DNA of 64,000 bases, taken from Tenrec ecaudatus. Lineage: Eukaryota > Chordata > Mammalia > Afrosoricida > Tenrecidae. Below, piece after piece: positions 38,831 through 49,854 of the stretch (within the stretch, counting starts at the first letter, position 1; the number at the start of each line of letters is the position of its first letter). The notes under the pieces are model-generated. The model did no database searches. It was given only the letters and a program-made list of their open reading frames with translations, and was not told the DNA's origin. Made by a program: the position numbers and the translations under genes. Where the stretch lies: NCBI RefSeq assembly GCF_050624435.1, contig NC_134539.1, positions 47,400,001 through 47,464,000 of the forward strand. Reading direction: 5' to 3'.

Positions 38831-39188
38831 TTCTAATGTTGCCTCATACCTCTCCTAGGGTGATTTTCCTTAAGTAGGAGAAGTCCCGCTTGCAAGTGGC
38901 TGGGATGAGATTTTGAACCAAGAATGGTGGTGGGGCAGAAGAGGAGCCCCCCCGCCTGTAGGAAGGAACTGGGGGTGCAGGCTCTGCCGGGGCAGAACCT
39001 TTCTTGTTTTCCCAGCAGCTAAAGGGAATTGGGATACCTGGCTCACAAACCCAGAAGGCCAAGGAAACATTTCGCCTGCCCTCTCAAAGCTATATGAAAG
39101 ATCCCCAAAGGGGCTAGATATAGTGACAGTGACGAGCGTCCCTCTCTGAGCCCTGCCGTGGACACAGGGACAAGACATGTGGAAGCAT

Positions 39189-39360
39189 TCACTCACTGCC
39201 GTCAAAGCCATTCCACCTCATTGTGGCTCTAGCGCACATGGTGGAACTGCCAGGGTGCCTTTCCGAGGCGCTCACTCTGTGTGGGGTAGAGAGTCTTGTC
39301 GTTCTCCCTGGGAGCACTGGTGGTTTGGAGCAGCTGACCTGCGGTTAGCAGCCCAGTCGA
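39189..39360 (-). mobile_element. AfroSINE
   Basis: CAGCTGACCTGCGGTTAGCA GCCC and CTTGTCGTTCTCCCTGGGAG. Confidence 0.65.
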
Positions 39361-39796
39361 TGCCAACTCACAGCAACCCGGAAGGAGGGAGAATTTGACC
39401 TTGGCTCTCTAGGGAAGGAAGGGGCTGGCCCTCCTGGCTTTCTTTCCACCACCCCTCCCCCCAACTTCCCCTTTGTCCCACTCCTGCTTCTCAGAGACTC
39501 TGAACAAAGCCCTGGATTATAAGAGTTTGGGGGTTGAGGGAACAAGGCCTTTCCCTACACAGGCATGGATTGTGCATAGCTGACCCAGCCCTTGCCCTGG
39601 AGATGAGCCGTGAATGCCCATGGAGGGGGCCGGGAGGAGACCGGTGGGCGCATGTAGCGGTTCCTGTGCGTATTCTGTCTGAAATCAAAGTGCACAAAGG
39701 AGCGCTTTCTGAACTTAGAAAACGGCTAAGCCTTTTCAATCTAACCTTGTCCCCACCGGGTCAACTGCTCCCATCTGCTTCCGGAAGGAATGCTTC

Positions 39797-40328
39797 TGAG
39801 ATAGTTAGTTTATTGTGCCAACCTGGCCGGTAAACACATGTGGGATTAATTGAAGGGCGGAGAGATGAATGGCTCGGTGAGCCTCGCCTTTCTTGTCTCT
39901 TGATCTTTGATCATCAGACCAGTGTGCGGCTGCCTTGCTTGTTCTGTACCTCCATTTTCAAGCTACACTACCTGTGGGACACCTAACCCATGGACTATGT
40001 CACTGTAATTTGAGGTTTCTTCAAGACTTGCTTCACCACACCATTGGGGATTTACATCTCTTGAGCTGGGGACTGTTGGACCCTGTCATCTGGATGACTG
40101 TTGGTGACCTGCCTTGCTGTTTGCTACCTGTGCCCGCATAGCCTGAATTGCTCTACAGAGGACTACCTGGTGGCCCTCAAGACTTGAAGGACTGCCAGTG
40201 TCTCACAACTGTCACGGGAGTGAGTTGATAATTTAATTAACTGTTTATTATGTTATATATCTATCTGTATACATATACATAAAAGTATTAGCAATCTGGT
40301 TTTGTCTCTCTAGAGAACCCTGTCTAAC
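39797..40328 (+). mobile_element. ERV-L (MLT2-like) solo LTR
   Basis: Begins near TGAGATAGTTAGTTTATTG and ends CTCTCTAGAGAACCCTGTCT, matching the ends of MLT2-type ERV-L LTRs. It has a TA-rich 3' third. Same family as the copy at 57.8 kb. No internal retroviral sequence adjoins it, and the flanking duplication is not evident. Ends are approximate. Confidence 0.6.
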
Positions 40329-40569
40329 GGCCTAAAGGGCCCATTGTGGGACCTCATTCGGGCTACAAAACAGTGGAGGGGCCCCCAGCGCAGGCACAGT
40401 CTGCCGGCTCTACCCTTGGCGCAGCTCCATCCTCAGAGCCACTCCATCTTGTCCAGTCTGAGTCAGGGTGGGGCAGGCCACCTTTGAACAGCGACTGGAA
40501 TGGGAGAGGGGATTTGGTTCATCCCTGAATGAGAACCAGCCTCGCTGTCCCACCCAACTCCCCACAGGG

Positions 40570-40690
40570 GAATATTATTGTCTCAACTTGGAAGTCTGTG
40601 GCTCTGAGGGTGAAGTAACTGAACAAAGGTCACCCAGCTGCCAAGGGACAGTGTTGAGAAGCCGCCAGATCCAGCTGCTTCCTGGCCAGG
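40570..40690 (+). mobile_element. MIR SINE remnant
   Basis: AAGTAACTGAACAAAGGTCA CCCAGCTGCCAAG is the MIR core. Confidence 0.5.
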
Positions 40691-41597
40691 CAGGAAGACT
40701 ACACATGCCTGTACTGAAGCAGCCGCTTGGGTGAATCATGCCTGTGGACCTGCAAGTCCTGGAGACCTAAGTCAAGGTCACCTGCCGGAGGCAGGATTGA
40801 CAATGGCAGGTGCTGCTTCTCTAACTTTGAGAGGCATCTTCTGTGGGTCTGGGAAGAGAGTGGGAAGGTAGGTTCACACCAGTCCTGACCAGCTCAAAGG
40901 GTGGGGAGGACTCAGTCCAAGGTAGTTTAGCAGAGCACGCCTTCATCTGAACCCTCTCTTCCAAACCGGTTTGGCGGCCCTGGAGCCCCAGGAGCCCGCA
41001 GAAGTGTGTGTCTGAGGAACAGAGAGGGATTGTTCTGGCCTGACAGCTCCTGGCGGCGGGAAGGGGAAAACTCAAAAGGTTAGCCCTCCCATTCACTTCA
41101 ATGCTCGGTCCTCCTCCTGGCTTTGGGAGGGCTCAGTCTTGAGCCAAGCCTCTGTGGAGGCAAAGGCACCCTCAGCCCAAGCCAGTCCAGCTGGGAGTTT
41201 GGAGTGTGTGTGTGTGGGGGGGGGGGGGTCAGCTCTGATCTGAATTTGGGACCATCCACACTTGTCCTGCCCCTGAGTGGACTTTGACATCTGGACATTG
41301 CATCTTGGCCTCTGGAACGCTTTCTGAAGAAAGAGCAACTCCAGCCTAAACAATGCAGACTGGGGAAAGCAGGGATTCAGGGGACGTTTGGAATTCATTT
41401 CAAATTGCCTCTTGAGTTCTGGGAATCCGAACTTTCTTCTCCCTCAGGGCCCCTCCTTCTCCTTGTCCTTCCCGGCCTCCTCTGACTCTTCTACCCTACC
41501 TCTTAAGCTTGGGGATTTTCCAGGGCTGCTTCTGAATTCTGTCTTCTTTCTCTGCTCGACACTCCTGTAATACCTCGACGTATCCATGGCCCTGAAG

Positions 41598-41768
41598 GAG
41601 ACTTGGGGTGCAGTGGTTAAGGGTTGGGTTGCTAATGAAAAAAGATATACAGTTCAAAACCACCAATCTGCTCCCTGGGAAAAAGACCAGGCAATTTGGG
41701 GTTGGGATGGCTGGCCTTGCAGTCAGCAACCTGCTTGATGCTTAACTCATGGTGCCACCAAGTTCCCC
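41598..41768. mobile_element. Two AfroSINE halves head-out (inverted)
   Basis: A + half (GGTGCAGTGGTTAAGGGTTG GG) runs straight into a - half (GGCCTTGCAGTCAGCAACC...GGTGCCACCAAG), a fold-back made of two truncated copies. Confidence 0.6.
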
Positions 41769-41879
41769 TCATAGGGCTGTATGGTGTCAGCCCTGAACTC
41801 TAAGCTTACTTCTTGACTTGCTTATTTGGAATCTTCAGTTCTGTGTCTCAAGAGCACCTCAGACTCCAAAAACTGGAAC

Positions 41880-42054
41880 CAAACTGGCTGCCATCCAGGC
41901 AAGCCTTACTCACAGTGGCCTCTAGAGCAGAGCGAGGCTGGCTCTGTGGGGTTCAAGGTTATAAATCTTTACAGGAGCAGAAAGCCTTGTTGTTCTCCAT
42001 TGGAGGAGCAGCTGATGGATTTGAACTGCTGACCTCAGGGTTAACAGTGCCACC
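41880..42054 (-). mobile_element. AfroSINE
   Basis: TTTGAACTGCTGACCTCAGG GTTAAC and AATCTTTACAGGAGCAGAAA. Confidence 0.75.
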
Positions 42055-42252
42055 TATAATCCATAGAGGCTAAGTGTTGGTCTGCTAACCACAAGGTCAG
42101 CAGTTCAAAGCCACCGGTGGCTCTTTGGGAGAAAGCCAAGGCTTTCTGCTCCCATAAAAGAATTACCATCTTGGAAACCCACACTGCATTTCTACCTTGT
42201 CCTTTAGGGTTGCTATGAGTTGGCATCGACTCAATGGCAGTGAGAATTTGAG
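42055..42252 (+). mobile_element. AfroSINE, abutting the previous inverted copy
   Basis: GTCTGCTAACCACAAGGTCA, GCTTTCTGCTCCCATAAAAG and GAGTTGGCATCGACTCAATG are well conserved. Confidence 0.8.
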
Positions 42253-42529
42253 TTATAATCCATTACCCCATTGGAGCTCCCTCAAATTGAACATAACAGC
42301 ATTCTGTTGCCAAAATGCATATTAAATGCACCTACTTAAATTCCTCTCAGTTACATTGCCCTTTATCAAACCCTACCAGGCCTCCTATACCCTCTTGCCA
42401 TCAATTTTAGATCACTTGTTGCTCTCTTGTCCCTGGGTTTGTTAACACCCACTTCCTTTCCCTCTGCCTCTCCCTCCCAAATGAAGGCTGAACATGATAG
42501 TGGGACAAGAGGAAAGTAAAAAGAAATAG

Positions 42530-43656
42530 AGGAAGGAACTAGGAGGCACAGGGCATTTATAGAGGTTTAAATATAGTCATGTACATATGTAAATATTTTT
42601 ATATATGAGGATGGGGAAATAGATCTATGGCATATATTTGTAGGTTTAGTAGTAAGATAGCAGATGGACATTGGACCCCCACTCAAGTACTCCCTCAATG
42701 CAAGGACACTTTGTTCTATTAAACTGGTATTCCATGATGGTCACCTTCCTGACATGATCACTGAAGACAAATGTGTGCATAAGCAAATATGGTGAAGAAA
42801 GCTGATGGTGCCCAACTATCAAAAGATATAGCATCTGAGGTCTTAAAGGCTTGAAGGTAAACAAGCAGCCATCTAGCTCAAAAGCAACAAAGCTCACATG
42901 GAAGCACACCAGCCTGTATGATCATGAGGTGTTGAAGGGATCAGGTATCAGGCGTCAATGAGCAAAAAATCATATCTTTGTGAATGGGGAGAGTGCAGAC
43001 TAGAGACCCAAAACCAATCTGTAGGCAACTGGACATATCCTTACAGAAGGATCGTGGGGAAGAGATGAGCCAGTCAGTGTACAATGTAGCAACAATGAAA
43101 CATACAACTCTGCTCTAGTTCTTAAATGCCCCCCTCCCCATTATCATGATTCCAATTCTACCTTACAAATCTGGCTAGACCAGGGATATACACTGGTACA
43201 GATAGGAACTGGAAACAGGGAATCAGGACAGATGATCCCTTCGGGACCAATAATAAGAGTAGCAATACCAGAAGGGTAAGGGGAAGGTGGGTTAGAAAGG
43301 GGGAATAGATCACAATGATCTACATATAACCCCCTCCCTGGGGGATGGAGAACAGAACAGTGAGTGAAGAGAGACATCAGACAGTGTAAGATATTAAAAG
43401 AATTTTATAAATTATCAAAGGTTCATGAGGGAGAGTGGGTAGGGGAGGGAGGGGGAAAATGAGGAGCTGATACCTAGGGCTCAAGTAGAAAGAAAATATT
43501 TTGCTTAATTAAATACTTTTATTGGGGGGCTCTTACATGAAAGCAAATGTTTGGAGAATGATGATGACAATAAATGTACAAATGTGTATAACATCACGAA
43601 TGGATGGATGGATTGTGATAAGAGTTGTACGAGCCCCAATAAAATGATTTTTAAAA
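42530..43656 (+). mobile_element. LINE-A, longest copy in window
   Basis: About 1.1 kb or more, extending 5' through GGTCTTAAAGGCTTGAAGGT and further; the 5' limit is uncertain. No long reading frame, consistent with 3' UTR. Around 43502-43545 it carries a short inverted copy of its own 3' terminus (ATACTTTTATTGGGGGGCTC). Confidence 0.65.
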
Positions 43657-43904
43657 TATGCACCTACTTTCCCATTGTGCATCCCCCCCTTAATAGAAAC
43701 TACAGCATCACTCTCCTTGGACGTGCCCTGACCATTTTTAGCCTCAATTTCCCTCCTAACATGATCTTCACATTATTCTCACAGGAGCCATCAAGCAGGA
43801 GGGGAGGACATGGTGAGCACACGAGAGAAGGATGTAACAGAAGCAGCCTGCAATGGGTGGTCTGTGCGTGACTCGGAGGTCCAGAGGAGTGGTTACGGTT
43901 GCCC

Positions 43905-44097
43905 CCACCCCAGTTGATCCCAAGTCATTTGCAACCTCATGCACGTAGAGTTGAGCTGCTCCATGAAATTTCAAGGCTGTGACCTTCCGGAAGCAGATCA
44001 TCAGGCCTGTCTTCCAAGGTGCCTCTTGGTTGGTCTAAACCACTGCCCTTCTGACTGGCAGTTGAGCACTGAACTATTGGCACCACCCACCCAGGGA
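43905..44097 (-). mobile_element. AfroSINE, variant subfamily
   Basis: Has the variant body AAGCAGATCATCAGGCCTGT CTTCCAAGG and head CACCACCCACCCAGGG, as in elephant elements I recall; same subtype as copies at 44.7 and 56.2 kb. Confidence 0.6.
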
Positions 44098-44374
44098 TTC
44101 CGAAGGAGTAGTGAACTTTTAATGATAATCATTGCTGCCTGCTTTAGCCGGCTTACACATCCACTTGGCGAGACTGTGATGTCAAAATAGTAGATCAAAA
44201 CCTCATTGAGGGATTTCTACGAAGGTATTTTGTTGATGTAAGTCAAGTCCACAACTGACAGAATTAATTGCTTTTAAATAATAGAGATTATCCGAGATAA
44301 ACTGGGTGGACTTGATTGAATTATTTCAATACACCAGCTCTAGCTAAAAGCCCCAGGGACATTATACATATTGT

Positions 44375-44512
44375 TCACACTTCTTTCAAGAGTGCATGTA
44401 TCATCCTCATTTTACAGATGGTGCAACCAATACTGAGAGATTAAGTCACACATCAACTGTGGCTGGGTAAGGACCCAGGTCACCGGAATGCAAAGCCCCT
44501 GCCCTTTCCTTC
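44375..44512 (+). mobile_element. MIR SINE remnant
   Basis: CTCATTTTACAGATGGTGCA, GAGAGATTAAGTCACACATC and GGACCCAGGTCACC. Confidence 0.6.
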
Positions 44513-44714
44513 ACTAAGCCTGCGTGCTGCACACGTGACCAGACCTGGGTTTTTCTGGGCAATGAAGAAAGGAACATTACAGAGGTTGTCTATGCCAGTC
44601 GCCAGAAGCCAGTTTCGTCCATGGAGAGCTCTGGGAAAGACACGGATCGAGTTCATACCCAGCCGTGCAAGCCAGGCTGCCACAACCACACAGCAAAACC
44701 CCAAACAAACCAGC

Positions 44715-44910
44715 AGCTGTTGGTTCTAGATTTGTGGCGACCGCGTGCGTGTCAGAGTAGAACTGTGCTCGGGGGTTTCTTTTCTCTGGGGTGGATTTTT
44801 CTGAAGCAAATCACCAGACCTTTCTTCCAAGATGAACCCAAACTTCCAACCTTTCCACCCACCAGGAAACTCATTAATGAGTTGTATCTTTGGGGACTTG
44901 AATCCTGCCC
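44715..44910 (-). mobile_element. AfroSINE, variant subfamily
   Basis: GAAGCAAATCACCAGACCTT TCTTCCAAG, CTTCCAACCTTTCCACCCAC; head end diverged. Confidence 0.55.
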
Positions 44911-45527
44911 AAGTGGGTGGAAAATCAAGTCTGAGGCTCCCACTGGTGAGATCAGAGGAAACACATATTTTAGAAGCATTCAGAGTCAATCTTAAGGATT
45001 CCATTTTAATCAAGGTGAGACACATTCAAATCTTTAGAAAGGGCTCAGACTGGAATTGAACGGGAACATCAGGATCAGTCATCCCATGCTTAGGAAGCCA
45101 AGTGAAAGTGTGGAGACCGTATGGTTGAACTCCAAGCACTGATCTATTAATTTCATGGAATACATGTGAAGGAAATAAATATTAAAAATGATAGAAAGCA
45201 AAGTCACTTGTCAGTATTTAAAACAAACGCAAAGGATCTGCTATTGGGAGGATAGGAGGGCACATCTCCATCTAGGCCAGTCAGAGAGGTGTGGGGAGCT
45301 GCGTGGGGTGATGGGGGCCTGGATACCAGGACAGGCCAGACTGGGATTGAACAGGCAGCTCAGCACTCAGTTGAGCAGGGGAGCAGGTCACTCCTGGATG
45401 GGAAGAGTGTCACGTGCCTGCCTGAGCACAGGGGATGGTAGCCCCATGAGTGACTGCATTGGGTGTCACCAACCCTAGTGATGTCACAGATATGTATACT
45501 TGTTTCCGATGGGTTTGATCCTCCTAG

Positions 45528-45672
45528 AGGAGCCCTGGTGGCACAGTGGTTAAGTACCAGGCTGTGAACCACCAGCTCTATGCAGTAGAATGATATGGCA
45601 GCCTGCTTCTGTAGACATTACAGCCTTGGCAACCCTGTGGTGCACTTCCACGCTGTCCCCTAGTGAATTTCT
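45528..45672 (+). mobile_element. AfroSINE, head well preserved
   Basis: GGAGCCCTGGTGGCACAGTG GTTAAG is the best head in the window; internally shortened and tail lost. Confidence 0.8.
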
Positions 45673-46772
45673 CTGCATGTGGCTAGCATGCTGGATCACC
45701 ATGATGGGGGTGGGGGGGTGGGAGGGAAGTGTGGGTAAAACCCCACAAAAGGAATCTGATACAAGGGAAAGGCACTTTACAGGTGTTTACATAACATGAC
45801 TAATGTTAAACATTAACCAGGAAAGACACACTTTCTTCCCCATCACACAAGTGCCACCTGCTGTGCTTTGTTTTAGTTCCAAAGACCATGATGTTTGCTG
45901 CCAGGACAGAGTTCAGGGTTTCAGCATTTGGTGGAAAGGGGGCAGTTGGTGCAGAAAATGAGTTTCCCAGGCCAGGGCATTTCTTCACCACCTTTTTCCC
46001 AGACTCCCAACACAACATAGTTTTCCACATTGGTCAATTATTCATAAGAACTCAGAGAGGAAAACAAGAAAGAAGAAAAGAAGAGGAAAAAGACAGTAAG
46101 TCTGTGATGAGGTTGGAAGTGTGGGGTCTCAAGGCAAACCAAGCCAAGATCAGCCCTTCCTAAAGACCCTTGAAAAGCCCCAAACTGTGGGTGACCTTGT
46201 TCTTAACTCACTTCACGGAGAATTACCATGCTCTTGGAGAGTAATGCTGAAAGGGTGTCGACCTACTCACTACCATGAACTTCGTGACTTCTAAGTGGTA
46301 CAGCCTATGGCCTCCAAGCATGACAAGCAACAGAAATTAATTCTTAAGACTATATGTGAGATCATCAGAAGCGACGGAAAACGGATTTGTTCATGCCCAT
46401 TCACCCCAGGGCACTGCTAAGATACTCTACTGGCTACAGCCTCTGCTTCACTTTTCAAAATTCTCCAGTTCCACGGACTGAACAGGTGTTAAACTCAGTG
46501 CTTACGCAAGACTCCAATGTTTTGTCTTCATACGTAAGCAAGATGGGGCTAAATGACTGCACAGCACCCCTCTATCCTGAACTACAAACAGTCTTGCTTG
46601 AACAATCTCTTATTTTGTCAAGGGCCAGCCCAGTCCCAAGTCCATGTCCCACAATTCCTTCAAATTGCAGTTCTTGCTGCTCGTTAGAAGACTTAGTTGT
46701 GGCTCTGCTCCTGGTGTTCTGGTGAGGTCATTGATGGCCTCAAAGCTGAGCCATCGGGCTAAGAAGAAAGCT

Positions 46773-47299
46773 TCAGGCTGGGCCATATAAGCCCAGATTC
46801 CGTGCAGCCTGGGAGATCCTGGGAGTTTTCCTCTGGGGAAAAGGATAGTGCGCCAACTTGCCAGACCTGTGTAGATTCTTTACGGGTGGAGGACATTGAA
46901 TGTTCAAGTTTAAGTTGGGTCCTACTGCCTTTGCTTGGGTAATGCATACCTGACATTGGCTCTGGTCAGGCCCTGGGATTTCAGTCCCTTCCTGAGGACT
47001 CAGATGGGTTTTAAACAAGCCTGGATCACCGTCTGGCGGAAGTCTTTGGTCAGACCCAGTGAGCTTGCCCTTGTGCTGTGCCTGATGACTGGTCTCCTGG
47101 CAGAAGGTTTGTGCCAAGCAATGCATCTCTAGATATGTGTGCCACGGAGAGTTGGGAGTCTGAAGAGAGCGTCTGTCTGCTGCCTCCGGCATCCCCTTGG
47201 CCTCCGGTTCTGCCTCCTCTAATGACAGTGAACTCCTCCTCTCCTTGTTAATCCAAACAGCACTGACCATGGATTGAGCAGGAACAGCAATGTCCCCTC
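46773..47299 (-). CDS. C9orf152: C9orf152 exon 2 (C-terminal 175 residues)
   Basis: Completes the split Gly codon and continues to a stop at 46773-46775. It begins GDIAVPAQSMVSAVWINKER, then RSSLSLEEAEPE, a Trp/His-rich WHTYLEMHC segment, low-complexity polar sequence, and ends RNLGLYGPA. I recognise this as the ortholog of human C9orf152, an uncharacterised vertebrate protein. The acceptor reads CTTCCCTTCTCAG on the - strand. Joined to exon 1 it gives 239 residues, the length I recall for human. RRSS is a plausible basophilic-kinase site. No domain, signal peptide or membrane span is evident; no function can be assigned. Confidence 0.9.
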
Positions 47300-47459
47300 C
47301 TGAGAAGGGAAGGAGCAGCACAGTCACCATTGGAACCTACATGACCAGCACCCATTTGGGGGTGCTTTGTAGTCTTTAAGCTAAAAGATTGCCAGACCGA
47401 GAACAGCAAGCAAGTCAGCTACTGAGCACATTGCATGTGTAAGAATAACTCACCACACC

Positions 47460-47668
47460 AAAAAACAAATTCACTGCCATCGAGTCAATGCTGACTCATA
47501 GCACCTCTATAGGACAGTGTAGAACTGCCCTTGTGGGATTCTGTGGCTGCTACTCTTTATGGGTGTAGAAAGCCTCCTCTTTCTCCTATAGGTGGCTGAT
47601 GGCTTCAAACTGCTGACCTTTTGGATCACAGCCCAACGAATGACCACTACACTGCCAGGGTTCCTTTG
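47460..47668 (-). mobile_element. AfroSINE, full length, in C9orf152 intron
   Basis: CACTGCCATCGAGTCAATGC, TAGAAAGCCTCCTCTTTCTC and CACTACACTGCCAGGGTTCC; same orientation as the gene. Confidence 0.8.
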
Positions 47669-47689
47669 TAAGAATAACCAGAGTAGCTA

Positions 47690-47800
47690 AATCATGTAGT
47701 TGTTGTAGGGATTAAATAAGTTAATACATCCAAATCTTTAACCACCGTGACTGACAGAGTGACTAACATTCAATAAATGTTAGTTATCATCTGTGTCAGT
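47690..47800 (+). mobile_element. MIR SINE 3' remnant
   Basis: GTAGGGATTAAATAAGTTAA and CATTCAATAAATGTTAGTTA are the MIR 3' end. Confidence 0.65.
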
Positions 47801-48089
47801 GCTGAAAGTGCTAGTCGAATTGAGGAGCAGAAATCAGGGGAAGATCAGCAAACTTGGGCAGACACTAGCCTAGGAAGCCAAGAAAGTCCTTGTCTCCTGT
47901 GGTTTCCTGATTTACTTGATACACCTCTTGTAGCCACAGTTCCTGTAACTCCCACCAAACAGCTGGTGGGATCGTGAAGACTGGGTGTATTTCTTCTTTT
48001 CTTGATAGGTCTGGCAAAGAGAAGGTGGTGTAAGATTATGTGACTCAATTGTGAGTGATTGTTAGCAAGGATAATTACCATTGTAAAAA

Positions 48090-48770
48090 GTTAGAACATT
48101 GTACCATGGGGATTGGTCAATTAGGCTATCCGGCTGGGTATAAAATGCATTATCTCAGGAAACGGAGAATCTCACTACCATCAGGAAAGAGGAGCAGAGC
48201 TAGGAGCAGAGCACTTCATTTGGACCTCATAGGTCCCTGTGCACTGAACCTCTCTGATTAGGAGACAAAGAACTGTGACCCGAGAGGAAAGGCAGGGGAA
48301 TAGCAGCAGCAAAGAACCAGAACACAAGACTTCCCTTTCTTTGCAGAGAGCAAGTAAAGCTGAGTGCCTGCAGGCAGAGGCTCACTGGCAGAGTGGGGTG
48401 CCTCTAGGCACTTCATTGGGGAAGCTGGGCTTACTGGCTCAAAACTGTAGTGTTGAGTGCTCTGGAGTAAAGTTCATGGCAGGGTGGTGCGTGTGCCTTT
48501 TGGGCATTTGTCAGTAGTGCTAAAGGAGCTTTGTAGCATTGCCTGAGCTGTGGCCATGCAGCTGAAAAGCCAAGAGCTAGAGAGGGACTTGCCTTTTGGG
48601 CTTGGCTGGGAAGAGGCTGTCCCGCAAGAAGAACTGTGCCCTGAGCATTTCTAATCCTGAATTGTAATCTGCTAATTTTCCTCATAAACTCCACAATCCT
48701 GAGTGTTGTGTATGAGTTCTGTGTGATCATTGTGATGAATTCTAAAACCCATCAGGGACATAGAGAGTGC
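48090..48770 (+). mobile_element. Possible ERV LTR with CCAAT and TATA motifs
   Basis: On the + strand: ATTGGTCAATTAGG (inverted CCAAT) near 48111, GGTATAAAATGC with TATAAA at 48139-48144, a purine-rich leader, and a 3' part (CTCATAAACTCCACAATCC ... GAGTTCTGTGTGATCATTG) like the R-U5 end of some mammalian LTRs. It lies in the C9orf152 intron, antisense to the gene. Boundaries and family are uncertain. Confidence 0.4.
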
Positions 48771-49194
48771 CGTGAAGGGACAACTGGGTGCTGGGGAACC
48801 ATTCAGTGAGGCCACTGAATTACACAGATAAGCACAGGAACCCCCAAAGCACAGCATTGCACTTCCCCATCCTCTGCCCTTACTGTCTCCCAACCCCTTT
48901 GCTCCTAACTTCTTCCTGGAATGAAATGTGAGTTATAGAAAGGAGAAGGCTTTCCTTGCTTCCCCACCCCCTCGCCCCACTGAGGAGAGGTCTTCTGGGT
49001 TTAACTGGACAAGCCCCTGCAGGCATTTGAAGTGGAGGCAGTTAGCTCCATGAACTTGAGAGGCCTCCTGAGCCCTGCTGCTTCCCGTGCACAGCCAATT
49101 CCCAGGCTGCAGGGAAGACCCCCTTCTCCCTGGGAAGCCAGTGTCTCTATTTGGCAGGAAGAGCCTCCGTTGGACCCAGCGGGTCAGCAGAGTT

Positions 49195-49385
49195 CCTAAG
49201 CTCCGGTGACATACAGGTCACGTGTTGGGCGGCTAACTTCAAAGGCAGCAGTTCAAAACCACCAGCCACTCTGCTGCAGAAAGACAGGCTTTCTATTCCC
49301 TCAGTTATAGTTTCCAAAAGCCACCTTCTGAGGGGCCGGTCCACTCCCCTGGAGGCTTACTGTGAGTTGGAATCAACCCAGTGTA
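49195..49385 (+). mobile_element. AfroSINE in C9orf152 intron
   Basis: GGGCGGCTAACTTCAAAGGC AGCAGTTC and GTGAGTTGGAATCAACCCAG; about 260 bp from the donor of exon 1. Confidence 0.75.
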
Positions 49386-49645
49386 AGTCAGGCTTGATCT
49401 CCCGCCTGGCCTTGCAGGTTGGCCAAGCCCAACTGTCCAGTCCAGGGCAAAGGAGTTGAGGTGTGAACCTTAGGGCAGAGACTCCAGATCACCTGGACAG
49501 CAAACTGAGCTAACAAGCCGCAGCTCCCTCCCTGGCTCTCTGCTCTGCTGTCCCAACAGCCTCCCAGCCACCCAGCCAGCCTTTCTGTGCATGCCAGGCC
49601 CGCCTCCCTCCTGTCACTTCTGCCCCCAACACTGGCCAAGCCTAC

Positions 49646-49838
49646 CTTTCGGGAGCACCACCAAGTGGGCCTGGGCCCTCTGCCGCTGCCTCAAGCCTTC
49701 ATACTGGGCTCGCAGAAGCTGGATGCTGGGCGGAGGCCCGGTCCCCAGGACCTGAGTCCCGCAGCCCTCAGCCATGAAGGGAGACGGGGGCTGCCAGAAG
49801 TGGGGCAGGGCAGGGCACGGGCAGGACAACCCCTTCAT
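49646..49838 (-). CDS. C9orf152: C9orf152 exon 1 (start codon and 64 residues)
   Basis: ATG at 49838-49836 opens MKGLSCPCPALPHFWQPPSP, followed by a helical, Gln/Arg-rich block (SIQLLRAQYEGLRQRQRAQA) and HLVVLPK, ending in phase 1 at the donor. I chose this start because it matches the N terminus I recall for human C9orf152. The frame stays open upstream to another ATG at 49943, giving a Pro/Ser-rich extension that looks like translated polypyrimidine UTR. The Kozak context is weak (C at -3, A at +4). The 64 codons plus one base join exon 2 in frame. Confidence 0.9.
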
Positions 49839-49854
49839 CCGGATCTGGATCCGG

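Larger units (their letters stand above)
28771..46772. other. Intergenic region between PALM2AKAP2 and C9orf152
   Basis: About 18 kb separates the two convergent genes. I found no exon. It holds AfroSINEs, two SPIN-like elements, one ERV-L-like LTR, two LINE-A copies, MIR/MER5 and old L1 remnants and several simple repeats. Unassigned stretches are about 30.3-31.0, 31.2-32.0, 36.1-36.7, 37.1-37.58, 38.1-38.7 and 44.9-45.5 kb. The 3' UTR of C9orf152 must lie at the right end, but I cannot fix its limit; an ATTAAA on the - strand sits at 45010-45005. Confidence 0.75.
47300..49645 (-). other. C9orf152: C9orf152 intron (2.3 kb)
   Basis: GT-AG on the - strand: donor AAAG|GTAGGC at 49645, acceptor CTCAG ending at 47300. 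It contains two AfroSINEs in opposite orientation (47.46-47.67 and 49.2-49.39 kb), a MIR (about 47.7 kb) and an LTR-like block (48.09-48.77 kb). Confidence 0.85.

Noticed and set aside
46387..46725. 112-residue + frame near the end of C9orf152
   Set aside because: Antisense flank of the gene's 3' region with no homology or conserved signals.
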